NCBI GenBank assembly: GCA_017557525.1
Contig: JAFYYN010000046.1
Coordinates: forward strand, 1 to 64,000
Direction of reading: 5' to 3'
DNA: 64,000 nt
From: Lachnospiraceae bacterium
GTDB lineage: Bacteria > Bacillota > Clostridia > Lachnospirales > Lachnospiraceae
Below are positions 35,548 to 42,921 of this stretch, one piece after another. Position 1 is the first letter of the stretch. Each line of letters begins with the position of its first letter. A program made the position numbers and the translations under genes. Below the pieces are notes generated by a model, which worked only from the letters and a program-made list of their open reading frames with translations, made no database searches and was not told the origin of the DNA.

Positions 35548-35572
35548 ATTTCAAATACCATTCCCGAATTTA

Positions 35573-35619
35573 GTATCATTTGATACCTATATTTTAATAC
35601 TTGTCTTTGTTATTGTCAA
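35573..35619 (-). promoter_or_regulatory. Promoter and operator palindrome of the MqsA-like gene
   Basis: Minus-strand TTGACA (35614-35619), 17-nt spacer, TAAAAT (35591-35596), then the perfect palindrome GTATCATTTGATAC (35573-35586) over the expected transcription start. This fits autorepression. Confidence 0.7.
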
Positions 35620-35657
35620 TACATATCAAAAAGAGGGTACATTTTTTTGATTAGATA

Positions 35658-35686
35658 TTGACAAATAGCACCGATAGGCTTAGAAT
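35658..35686 (+). promoter_or_regulatory. Sigma-A promoter of purF
   Basis: TTGACA (35658-35663), 17-nt spacer, TAGAAT (35681-35686). It is back to back with the MqsA-like gene promoter. Confidence 0.82.
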
Positions 35687-35696
35687 AAATTTCGTA

Positions 35697-35740
35697 AAAG
35701 ACAAGGGCGCCTTTGGTAATCCAAGGGCGTTTTTTATATT
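35697..35740 (+). promoter_or_regulatory. purF leader part 1: hexaloop hairpin versus terminator
   Basis: AAAGAC-[AAGGGC]-GCCTTT (35697-35714) starts about 5-10 nt into the transcript. Its 3' arm CGCCTTTGG alternatively pairs with CCAAGGGCG (35721-35729), followed by six T and further T-rich sequence: an intrinsic terminator well ahead of the coding region. Confidence 0.78.
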
Positions 35741-35752
35741 TTTCAAGAGGTT

Positions 35753-35825
35753 AAGTTTGAAAATAAATTTTCAAACTTCCATCGGTGCCGCGACAGGCAC
35801 GTCACCGATGTGTAAGCATGCCTGT
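35753..35825 (+). promoter_or_regulatory. purF leader part 2: hairpin plus H-type pseudoknot
   Basis: A 26-nt A/T-rich hairpin (35753-35778, arms AAGTTTGAAAA and TTTTCAAACTT) is followed by stem ATCGGTG/CACCGAT (35781-35787 with 35803-35809). Its loop carries ACAGGCA (35793-35799), which pairs perfectly with TGCCTGT (35819-35825), 16 nt before ATG. The same layout with compensatory changes precedes carA and glnA. No strong Shine-Dalgarno site is visible, suggesting control of translation start. Confidence 0.75.
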
Positions 35826-35841
35826 TACATTGATATGAACC

Positions 35842-37230
35842 ATGAGTATACATGAAGAATGCGGAGTTTTCGGTATATACTCCGACCACAAACAGGATGT
35901 TGCTTCTCTTTCATACTACGGTCTATATGCTCTCCAGCACAGAGGTCAGGAGGGCTGCGGTATTGTTGTTAATAACGACAGAGAGTTTTATTCACATAAG
36001 GATCTTGGGTTAGTCAGCGAAGTTTTCTCACAGGAAACACTTGCAAAGTTACCACATGGTACTATGGCCGTTTCCCATGTAAGATATGCAACTACGGGTG
36101 CAGTAACCCGTATCAACTGCCAGCCCATAGAGGTTAATCACAGAAAAGGCAAAATGGCTCTTGCCCATAATGGTAACCTTTCCAATGCTGCTAAGCTGCG
36201 TGAAGAATTGGAACTTAAAGGTGCCATTTTCCATACCACCAGTGACACCGAAACCATTGCATATATCATTACAAGGGAGCGCCTGGTCACATCTTCGATT
36301 GAGGAAGCTGTAGAAAAATCCATGCCTTATTTGGAAGGAGCATACTCTCTTATAATCATGTCTCCCCAGAAATTGATCTGTGTACGCGACCCCCACGGTT
36401 TCCGACCTTTATGTTATGGTCGCACACCTGATGGTACATATATTGCTGCGTCAGAGTCATGCGCCTTGCATGCTGTCGGCGCTGAATTTATAAGAGATTT
36501 AGAGCCGGGTGAGATAGTCGTTTTCAGTAATGAAGGGATCAAATCGATCAAGACTCATGTAAATACTGCTGAGAGAAAGTTCTGCGTTTTTGAATATATT
36601 TATTTCTCACGTCCGGATTCTGTGATTGATGGGATTTCGGTACACGCTTCCAGAGTTAAAGCAGGTGAGATTCTTGCGGAAGAACATCCTGTTGAAGCGG
36701 ACACAGTTATTGGCGCTCCTGATTCTGGTCTTGATGGGGCTCTAGGTTTTTCTAGAAAGTCCGGTATTCCTTACGGTTTGGGATTTATTAAGAATAAGTA
36801 TATAGGGCGTACTTTCATTTCGCCTACCAAGTCTGCCAGAGTTGATGGTGTCAGGATCAAGCTGGCTGCATTAGAGGAAGAAGTACGCGGGAAGCGTGTA
36901 GTGTTGGTAGATGATTCTATAGTCCGCGGTACTACCATGGAAAGAATCGTAAGACTGCTCAAGGAAGCCGGTGCTATCGAGGTTCATGTCAGGATTTCAT
37001 CTCCTCCTTTCCTGCATCCCTGCTTCTACGGAACCGACATTGCTTCAGAAGAAAACCTGGTTGCCGCAGGGCATACTGTTGACCAGATATGCCAGATAAT
37101 CGGTGCCGATTCACTTGGTTTCTTCCCTAGAGAACGACTCGGTGAACTTACAGGCGGCAAAGGATATTGCAGTGCATGCTTTGATGGTGTGTATCCGACG
37201 GAGGTACCGTATATTTCTGTAAAGGAATAA
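35842..37230 (+). CDS. purF: Amidophosphoribosyltransferase
   Basis: First step of purine synthesis: PRPP plus glutamine to phosphoribosylamine. The 462-residue protein begins MSIHEECGVFG; Cys7 is the amidotransferase nucleophile after a short propeptide. Conserved landmarks are HRGQEGCGI, GHVRYATTG-type SHVRYATTGA, and the PRPP loop VVLVDDSIVRGTT. The C-terminal cysteines (CYGTDI, YCSACFDG) fit the Fe-S-containing Bacillus-type enzyme. It is not in a pur operon here but isolated between regulators, with a two-stage leader: a terminator-type hexaloop element, then the pseudoknot next to the start. A terminator follows at 37269-37298. Confidence 0.96.
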   Translation: MSIHEECGVFGIYSDHKQDVASLSYYGLYALQHRGQEGCGIVVNNDREFYSHKDLGLVSEVFSQETLAKLPHGTMAVSHVRYATTGAVTRINCQPIEVNHRKGKMALAHNGNLSNAAKLREELELKGAIFHTTSDTETIAYIITRERLVTSSIEEAVEKSMPYLEGAYSLIIMSPQKLICVRDPHGFRPLCYGRTPDGTYIAASESCALHAVGAEFIRDLEPGEIVVFSNEGIKSIKTHVNTAERKFCVFEYIYFSRPDSVIDGISVHASRVKAGEILAEEHPVEADTVIGAPDSGLDGALGFSRKSGIPYGLGFIKNKYIGRTFISPTKSARVDGVRIKLAALEEEVRGKRVVLVDDSIVRGTTMERIVRLLKEAGAIEVHVRISSPPFLHPCFYGTDIASEENLVAAGHTVDQICQIIGADSLGFFPRERLGELTGGKGYCSACFDGVYPTEVPYISVKE

Positions 37231-37268
37231 TTATAAAATCTGTTCTCGTCTAGTGACTTTAAAAGAAT

Positions 37269-37298
37269 GACCTGCTCAGTTATTGAACAGGTCTTTTT
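37269..37298 (+). terminator. Intrinsic terminator after purF
   Basis: GACCTG (37269-37274) and CAGGTC (37288-37293) with inner pairing, followed by TTTTT. Confidence 0.75.
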
Positions 37299-37299
37299 A

Positions 37300-37350
37300 T
37301 TATGTGTTTTGGAGTATATAGTTTTCATATCCTGCTGGTAAACGTAGATT
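37300..37350 (-). pseudogene. Relic of the 3' end of the 33.2-kb hypothetical gene
   Basis: On the minus strand these 51 bases read NLRLPAGYENYILQNT and a stop, matching NLRLPEEYENYIFQNT at the end of the gene at 33223-33537. It begins inside the stop codon of the HTH-Uma2 gene, without a start, so it is a truncated copy left by recombination or insertion. Confidence 0.75.
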
Positions 37351-38212
37351 AAGCGTCTGGAAGCTCTGCGTACTCTTCTATTATCTGCCCTATTTCTGAT
37401 AGGTCTATTTGAAGTTTTCCTTCGTACATTGAAACACCCACCATTCCTTCTAATGAATGGACACAAGGTATATAATCATCGTCTACAAAATAAGTGATAA
37501 GCTTTTTACTTTTCAGGTCAATGTACCATATCTCTTTAACGCCTGCATTAATATATTTATAAAGCTTGATCCCTAAATCCTTTTTTCTTGTAGAATCTGA
37601 CAAAACTTCAAGTACAAAATCAGGTGCTCCGTAGTTGCCAAATCTCTTAATTTTATCCTTATCGCAAACAATATAAATATCTGGTTCAACCATTGTTCTG
37701 TCATCACAATTCAGCTGAACCGAAGAAGGAGAAATGCGAACAGTGCATTTTCCTTTGTTGGATTTTATATAGGCTTTAATGTCATAAAACAGAGTACCAA
37801 CTATCTCCTGATGAATATTTAAAGGAGATGCCATATCATAAAAAACTCCGTCAATAAGTTCCTTCCTGTCTCCATCAGGAAGAGCAAAATAATCTTCTAC
37901 TGTATATTCACCCTGTTTTTTCTCCTTTACCTCATCTTTCATGGCAGCAGAACCATAAATATACTCCCCGGCATCTTCACACACGATATTAATTGAAGAT
38001 TGCTCTTCATACTCGAAACTCTTACCGGAGTAAACCGCTTCATCGCCTTCTAAAACTTTCTCCAAAGCGTTAAGTGTTGCAGCTCGTGGGTTCTTCGACT
38101 CTCCAGTTATGATCTTTCTAATAGTACCTACAGGAACACCTGAATATTCCGATAGTTTTGCTACGCTGTATCCTCTTTTTTCTTTTAACTCAATTATCTC
38201 TTCTCTGGTCAT
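37349..38212 (-). CDS. HTH plus Uma2-type PD-(D/E)xK nuclease fusion
   Basis: A 287-residue protein. Residues about 1-55 form an XRE-like HTH (YSVAKLSEYSGVPVGTIRKIITGE), and about 100-270 form a Uma2/DUF820 restriction-endonuclease-fold domain: YTVEDYFALPDGDRKELIDG, then VEPDIYIV, APDFVLEVLSDSTRKKDLGIKLYKYINAGVKE is the family hallmark in shortened form (APDFVLEV...KLYKY...GVKEIWYID). Candidate active-site residues are the D of EPD, the E of LEV and nearby lysines. Uma2 proteins are abundant in cyanobacteria and mobile-element-rich genomes and have unknown roles. The HTH may direct it to DNA or repress its own gene. Transcription converges on purF. Confidence 0.85.
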   Translation of the reverse strand: MTREEIIELKEKRGYSVAKLSEYSGVPVGTIRKIITGESKNPRAATLNALEKVLEGDEAVYSGKSFEYEEQSSINIVCEDAGEYIYGSAAMKDEVKEKKQGEYTVEDYFALPDGDRKELIDGVFYDMASPLNIHQEIVGTLFYDIKAYIKSNKGKCTVRISPSSVQLNCDDRTMVEPDIYIVCDKDKIKRFGNYGAPDFVLEVLSDSTRKKDLGIKLYKYINAGVKEIWYIDLKSKKLITYFVDDDYIPCVHSLEGMVGVSMYEGKLQIDLSEIGQIIEEYAELPDA

Positions 38213-38460
38213 TTGGGGTCCCGCCTTATCAAATACTATAATATTTTAATCTACTATTTATTTTATCACATTATATCAGAATATTCAACCCATTTTTGCT
38301 TATTATTATCCTTTTTTATCCTCTTTTTACCTTTTCCATTTATAATAATCCCCTTCCGTTTTGCCATAAGAGTCCAGAATAATGTTAACCGTACCCTAGA
38401 AGTATCATGGTATGGTATTGTTGATTCACATTTAACCTTTACAATGAAATTTCCAATAAA
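38213..38460. other. Intergenic stretch without recognised genes
   Basis: AT-rich; upstream of the HTH-Uma2 gene. Apart from the bidirectional hairpin that follows it, I see no coding region, structured RNA or repeat here. Confidence 0.5.
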
Positions 38461-38463
38461 AAA

Positions 38464-38505
38464 CATCCCTATATGCGCATGACAGCATATAGGAATGTTT
38501 TTTTT
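38464..38505. terminator. Bidirectional terminator after the glnA-ANTAR operon
   Basis: CATCCCTATATGC (38464-38476) pairs with GCATATAGGAATG (38485-38497) with one mismatch; T runs flank it on both strands. On the minus strand it lies 14 nt beyond the small ORF that follows the ANTAR gene. Confidence 0.8.
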
Positions 38506-38518
38506 ATGATTATTTCCT

Positions 38519-38680
38519 CTAGAAAAGCTCCCTCATCATCTTTTCGAGCTCGGTATCAAATCCGTTTTCTGACACGAATTTAGCCTCATCATCAAGTTTT
38601 TGGTAACCATAAGGACCGTATAACAAATTTTTACGCATTATAGCTTCACGCCCATTCAAGTCTTTTATGACCCAGATCAT
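38519..38680 (-). CDS. Small hypothetical ORF downstream of the ANTAR gene
   Basis: Fifty-three codons from MIWVIKDLNGREAIM to MMRELF and a TAG stop. The frame stays open upstream to the end of the ANTAR gene, giving about 12 more codons without ATG or GTG. Composition looks coding (balanced charged residues; YGPYGYQKLDDEAKF), and it ends just before a terminator, so it is plausibly the third gene of glnA-ANTAR or the remains of a longer one. No Shine-Dalgarno site is clear. No known family recognised. Confidence 0.45.
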   Translation of the reverse strand: MIWVIKDLNGREAIMRKNLLYGPYGYQKLDDEAKFVSENGFDTELEKMMRELF

Positions 38681-38717
38681 TTCAACATTTAAAGCCTGTT
38701 TTTCATTATTAGATGTT

Positions 38718-39293
38718 TTATGAATATGTATTTATAACTTCCTTTGCAATCAGTCCCTTTGAAACACAGCGGTCCATAGCCTGTTTTTCGATGTATCTGT
38801 GCGCTTCGGGCTCTGACATTGAAAGATTGTTGATTAGGAGCCACTTTGCACGGTTAACGATTCTTATCTCTTCCATCTTTTCTTCGATGGTTAGATTCTT
38901 TTTCTGAGTCCTTCGGATTATTTCCCTTGCACTTGCCATCCAGTTAAGTGCTGATGTGATCATTGCTTTGGAGAAAGGCTTTTGCAAGGTGAATACTCCG
39001 TTTTCAGTAGTAATGCCATTTATTGAGGCATACAGTTCCGAGTCTGCGATCATCATTACTACCGAATTTGCGCTGACATCTATGGCAAATCTTGTTCCGA
39101 CATCATCCGGAAGCGGTGCATTTATTATCACGAAATCATATGATTTATCCATTGTCTTTCGCTTCGCAGAACTGATACTCGGTGAGGTATGCACCGGCGA
39201 ATATCCTGACTCAGGAAGGTTTGAGAGCATTAATTCTATGAAGCTTCTTGAAGCTGATACTATGAGTACACTGTATGTTCGCTCTTCGTTCAT
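38718..39293 (-). CDS. ANTAR-domain antitermination regulator with pseudo-receiver
   Basis: A 191-residue RNA-binding regulator of the NitR/AmiR-NasR type. Residues about 7-120 keep the receiver fold (SVLIVSASRS, FVIINAPLP, LQKPF with K105) but the acidic pair is replaced by Ser/Ala and the phospho-acceptor position is N58, so phosphorylation control is unlikely. Residues about 135-187 form the ANTAR domain (EEKMEEIRIVNRAKWLLI...SEPEAHRYIEKQAMDR). ANTAR proteins bind paired hairpins with six-base loops (A1, G4) and prevent termination. It lies 134 bp downstream of glnA, an arrangement known from Clostridium (glnA-nitR). Ribosome site AAGGAGTGAG. Leader hairpins with matching loops precede seven nitrogen genes in this window. 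Confidence 0.9.
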   Translation of the reverse strand: MNEERTYSVLIVSASRSFIELMLSNLPESGYSPVHTSPSISSAKRKTMDKSYDFVIINAPLPDDVGTRFAIDVSANSVVMMIADSELYASINGITTENGVFTLQKPFSKAMITSALNWMASAREIIRRTQKKNLTIEEKMEEIRIVNRAKWLLINNLSMSEPEAHRYIEKQAMDRCVSKGLIAKEVINTYS

Positions 39294-39348
39294 ATGCTCT
39301 CACTCCTTTCTTGTTTTATTTGCGTATTTTCTCTTATACTTTCCCTAT

Positions 39349-39432
39349 TAGGATACCTCATACGTTGAATGCTTTAGCGTTCGACCACAGTGCTACGTGT
39401 ATCGATATATCCTCTCAAGTGGAAGGCTTAAC
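39349..39432. repeat. Degenerate copy of the CCTCATC...GGAAGGCTTAA repeat
   Basis: Reads GGATACCTCATACG, later ATGCTTTAGCGTTCGACC, CTACGTGTATCGATATATCC and CTCAAGTGGAAGGCTTAA; parallels the better-preserved copies at 58062-58150 and 59391-59479. It fills the space between glnA and the ANTAR gene and just overlaps the glnA stop codon. Confidence 0.6.
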
Positions 39433-40630
39433 AGTAAAGATCCAGTATTTCCTTAGGCACGTACTTATTTATAAAGTCACTATTAGCTGCTATCTGTCTT
39501 GCAAGGTCTAGTGAATCAGGCAGCTGCTGGTATTTGCCCAAAGTATTTTTATCTGCCTTAAAGAAGTTTACATCTGCAGGCTCAGGTAATTCAAGCTTGT
39601 TCTCTAAGCCATTAAGAGCTGCATAGATCATTAGCCCGAATGCAAGGTAAGGATTTGCAAGAGGATCGGGTGATCTAAGCTCTGCACGCTTATTCTCATC
39701 CATAACTGCAGGAATACGTACAAGCTGAGAACGGTTCTGGTGAGACCATGAAATATACTTAGGTGCCCTGTTATGTCCAAGCCTTAAATATGATTCTCTC
39801 ACAGGGTTCATGAATAACGTCATATCTTCTACCTTATCAAGGATTCCGGCAAGCATATGACGGATTGTATCATCATCGGATGGTTCCATAGAAACATTGA
39901 TATGGAATCCATTTCCTGGTGTATCCTTTAAAGGAAGCGGTGAGAAATCAGCATAGAGACCGTTTCTCTGAGCAATCGTCTTTACTACTGTTTTAAACGT
40001 CATAGCATTATCTGCTGCATTAAGTGCATCTGAATGACGGAAATCTATTTCATTCTGTCCGGGTCCTATCTCGTGATGCGAACTTGTAGGACGAATACCC
40101 ATCTGCTCTAATGTAAGGCATATCTCGCGACGGACATTTTCACCCTTATCCTCTGGTGCAATATCCATATAGCCTGCATGATCATGAGGAACCAGCGTGG
40201 GATTTCCATCATCATCAAGTTTAAATAAATAGAATTCAAGCTCTGATCCGAAATTAAAGCTATACCCTTTTGCCTTTGCTGTCTCAACAGCTTTCTTTAA
40301 GAATGTTCTGGTGTCACACTCTATGGGTGTCCCATCCGGATGGCTAATACCACAGTAAAGTCTTATAACACCGCCATGCTCAGGCCTCCAAGGCAGGAGT
40401 GCCAATGTATCTGCATCAGGATGCAGGAACAGATCCGACTTCATCTCATCACCAAAGCCTGTTATCGATGACGCATCTATTCCTATGCCATGCTCAAAAG
40501 CCTTTTTTAGTTCACAGGGCATAATTGCGATATTCTTCTGATTTCCGAAAACATCACAGAAAGAAAGACGGATAAATTTGATATCCTCTTCCTGTACATA
40601 CTGTATTATCTCATTTGCCGAGTATTTCAT
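39428..40630 (-). CDS. glnA: Glutamine synthetase, short type I, with altered flap
   Basis: A 400-residue GS-fold protein, shorter than standard GS I (about 440-470). Start MKYSANEIIQYV (40630), with AAGG eight bases upstream; an ATG at 40666 lies inside the leader. Landmarks: FCDVFGNQK, GSELEFYLF, HHEIGPGQNEIDF, NGFHINVSM, and NRSQLVRIPA near the end. There is no adenylylation loop. The segment that in GS reads like GYEAP and supplies the flap glutamate is LRLGHNRAPKY here, with Arg in place of Glu. The metal-binding motifs look intact. It may be a true GS with altered activity or a specialised/regulatory paralogue. It precedes the ANTAR gene and has the pseudoknot leader. Confidence 0.88.
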   Translation of the reverse strand: MKYSANEIIQYVQEEDIKFIRLSFCDVFGNQKNIAIMPCELKKAFEHGIGIDASSITGFGDEMKSDLFLHPDADTLALLPWRPEHGGVIRLYCGISHPDGTPIECDTRTFLKKAVETAKAKGYSFNFGSELEFYLFKLDDDGNPTLVPHDHAGYMDIAPEDKGENVRREICLTLEQMGIRPTSSHHEIGPGQNEIDFRHSDALNAADNAMTFKTVVKTIAQRNGLYADFSPLPLKDTPGNGFHINVSMEPSDDDTIRHMLAGILDKVEDMTLFMNPVRESYLRLGHNRAPKYISWSHQNRSQLVRIPAVMDENKRAELRSPDPLANPYLAFGLMIYAALNGLENKLELPEPADVNFFKADKNTLGKYQQLPDSLDLARQIAANSDFINKYVPKEILDLYC

Positions 40631-40645
40631 TTCCCATACCTTGCC

Positions 40646-40715
40646 GCAGACATGTGTATACATCAATGAAGTGCCTGCCTCTTCATCGATGGAAGTTATT
40701 TGTTTTACAAACTTC
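40646..40715 (-). promoter_or_regulatory. glnA leader: hairpin plus H-type pseudoknot
   Basis: On the minus strand: a hairpin with arms GAAGTT/AACTTC (40692-40715), stem ATCGATGAAG/CTTCATTGAT (40681-40690 with 40662-40671), loop GCAGGCA (40672-40678) pairing with TGTCTGC (40646-40652), then 15 nt to ATG including AAGG. Third member of the family seen at purF and carA. Confidence 0.7.
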
Positions 40716-40864
40716 TAATTAATGCAAATAGAAAACCTCTAATTGTTTCATCAAACACAAATCTATCTTATAATATAATATTTTAAAGATAAAATCAATG
40801 TGTTATCTTTCCAAATTTTAGTTATAATCACATACTGTTTTGGGATCAAATTTATTTTAATCAA

Positions 40865-42718
40865 TTATTCCACAGTTACCGACTTCGCCAGATTCTTAGG
40901 CTTGTCGATATCGCAGCCATTTTTCAATGCTACATAATATGCAAAGAGCTGGAGAGGAATGATCTCAATTACAGGTACCAAAAGCGGGTCTGTTACCGGT
41001 ACAGAGAGTACATCATCTGCCTCGGCGAAGATGCTCCTGTTTCCTTCGTGTGCTACTGCAAGGACTCTTGCGCCTCTGGCCTTTACCTGCTGAATATTTG
41101 ATATTGTCTTGTCAAGTAGCTTTTCATAACAGCAAAGTGCAACTACAAGCCTGCCCGGCTCAATAAGTGCTATTGTTCCGTGCTTTAATTCTCCGGCTGC
41201 ATATGCCTCTGAATGAAGATATGAGATTTCCTTTAATTTTAACGAACCCTCAAGCGCTACGGCATAGTCCATATTTCTTCCGATGAAGAACAGAGACTGG
41301 TTGTCATTATACTTGTCAGCCATCTTCTTTACTCTTGAGTTTAAGTCAAGTGCACGCTGAGCACGTTCGGGAAGACGCATGATGTCTTTGACCATAGTGG
41401 TATAAGCACCATGAGAAATTGTTTTAAGCTCTCCTGCTGCCCAAACTGCAAACATTGCAAGAAGTACAACCTGGGTCGTATAACCCTTAGTTGTAGCAAC
41501 CGCAATCTCAGGACCTGCCCAGGTGTAGAGGCAGTAATCTGCAAGCTTTGCGATGCTTGAGCCTACAACATTAACTATAGCTAATACTGTCGCACCCTTG
41601 TACTTGCATTCCTTCATGGCTGCAATTGTATCCGCAGTTTCACCTGACTGGCTGATTACGATTACAAGTGTTTTCTCGTCCATCACAGGATCCCTGTATC
41701 TAAGCTCGCTCGCAACCTCAGCTTCAACAGGAATCTTGCACAACGATTCTATTATCCCGCGGCCAACACAGCCTGCATGATAAGCCGAACCACAGGCGGT
41801 GATATGAACACGGTTAAACTTTTTCATATCAATATTCAATTCCTCGAATATGATTTCTTCGTCCTTTATCCTCGGCTCAATAGTTGCCTTTAGAGCCTGC
41901 GGCTGTTCCATTATCTCTTTTAACATGAAATGGTCATATCCGCTTTTCTCAGCCGAGGCTATATCCCAGTTGATATGTCGTATTGGTTTTTCTATTTCTT
42001 TGCCGGTATGGTCAAAAACCTTTACCTCGTCAGGAGTTATCTCGGCAACTTCACCGTCATCAAGATCGATGACGTTCTTTGTATTGCTTACAAGAGCAGT
42101 TATATCCGACGCAAAATAATTCTCGCCGATACCGATACCGATTATCAGAGGACTAGCCTGCTTTGCTGCAAATATTGTACCGGGATGCTCGTCCGAAATA
42201 ACACCGATAGCGTATGAACCGGTAAGTCTGGCAATAGTTTTCATCAGAGCTTTTTTGAAATTACCCTTGTAATTGTATGCCAAGAGCTGAACTATTACCT
42301 CTGTATCGGTCTCACTCTTAAACTCTATACCGTATTTCTGGAGCTCTTCCCTTATCTCTGCGAAATTTTCGATTATACCGTTATGTACAACTGCGAACTT
42401 TCCGTCGGCTGAAAGATGAGGATGCGCATTTGTGTCACTCGGTACACCGTGCGTTGCCCAACGTGTATGACCGATTCCACATACTCCCTTAAAGTCAGGC
42501 TCTGCCTCGAATTTCTCTACTAAGTGACTTACCTTACCGGTAGCTTTAAGCATCTTTATGGATGAGCCTGCACTTTCACTGCCATCTGCATCTGCTTTTC
42601 TTTCACTCTGGATCGCAATACCGGCAGAGTCGTATCCTCTGTATTCAAGTCTTCTTAAGCCCTCGAGCAATATCGGTCCGGCCTGGTTAAGACCGGTGTA
42701 ACCTGTAATTCCGCACAT
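40865..42718 (-). CDS. glmS: Glutamine-fructose-6-phosphate aminotransferase
   Basis: Makes glucosamine-6-phosphate for peptidoglycan from fructose-6-phosphate and glutamine. 617 residues, full length. Cys2 of MCGITGYTG is the class II amidotransferase nucleophile; GHTRWATHG follows. Two SIS domains follow with CGSAYHAG, ISQSGETADT, and LKEISYLHSEAYAAGELKHG near the active-site lysine and histidine; the end is PKNLAKSVTVE as in the family. The ribosome site is GTGAGGATT. There is no sign of the glmS ribozyme core upstream; instead the leader carries the hexaloop/terminator element and two repeat relics. Confidence 0.97.
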   Translation of the reverse strand: MCGITGYTGLNQAGPILLEGLRRLEYRGYDSAGIAIQSERKADADGSESAGSSIKMLKATGKVSHLVEKFEAEPDFKGVCGIGHTRWATHGVPSDTNAHPHLSADGKFAVVHNGIIENFAEIREELQKYGIEFKSETDTEVIVQLLAYNYKGNFKKALMKTIARLTGSYAIGVISDEHPGTIFAAKQASPLIIGIGIGENYFASDITALVSNTKNVIDLDDGEVAEITPDEVKVFDHTGKEIEKPIRHINWDIASAEKSGYDHFMLKEIMEQPQALKATIEPRIKDEEIIFEELNIDMKKFNRVHITACGSAYHAGCVGRGIIESLCKIPVEAEVASELRYRDPVMDEKTLVIVISQSGETADTIAAMKECKYKGATVLAIVNVVGSSIAKLADYCLYTWAGPEIAVATTKGYTTQVVLLAMFAVWAAGELKTISHGAYTTMVKDIMRLPERAQRALDLNSRVKKMADKYNDNQSLFFIGRNMDYAVALEGSLKLKEISYLHSEAYAAGELKHGTIALIEPGRLVVALCCYEKLLDKTISNIQQVKARGARVLAVAHEGNRSIFAEADDVLSVPVTDPLLVPVIEIIPLQLFAYYVALKNGCDIDKPKNLAKSVTVE

Positions 42719-42779
42719 AATAAATCCTCACATTCTTCTGTACATTTCCTTTTTCCTATCATTTGCAAACTTCTTAAAA

Positions 42780-42863
42780 CTTCATCCGTCGTCTTCGGTG
42801 ATTCCTTCCCTTAAGTTGAAGGCCTAGCGGAATCAATCAAAGAACCGTCCCTCTGATTGATTC
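42780..42863. repeat. REP-type repeats in the glmS leader
   Basis: A degenerate CCTCATC-type copy (TTCATCCGTCGTCTTCGG, then CCTTCCCTTAAGTTGAAGG; 42780-42826) is followed by a GGGACGGTTCT-type palindrome (42830-42863) whose outer arms AATCAATCA/TGATTGATT replace the usual GTGACA/TGTCAC. Confidence 0.6.
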
Positions 42864-42865
42864 AG

Positions 42866-42910
42866 AAAAAGGCGAAGATATCCCTACCAACGTAGAAACA
42901 CCTTTGCCTC
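42866..42910 (-). promoter_or_regulatory. glmS leader: hexaloop hairpin versus terminator
   Basis: Minus strand GAGGC-[AAAGGT]-GTTTC (42895-42910) has A1 and G4 in the loop. Alternatively GGTG..CTAC pairs with GTAG..CGCC (42871-42904 region) followed by five U (42866-42870), a weaker intrinsic terminator. Confidence 0.65.
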
Positions 42911-42921
42911 CAACATTGAAA

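Noticed and set aside
35753-35825. Assigning the purF/carA/glnA pseudoknot to a known glutamine or PRPP riboswitch
   Set aside because: The conserved bases do not agree with the glutamine-I, glutamine-II or ykkC-type cores as I remember them; a database search is needed.
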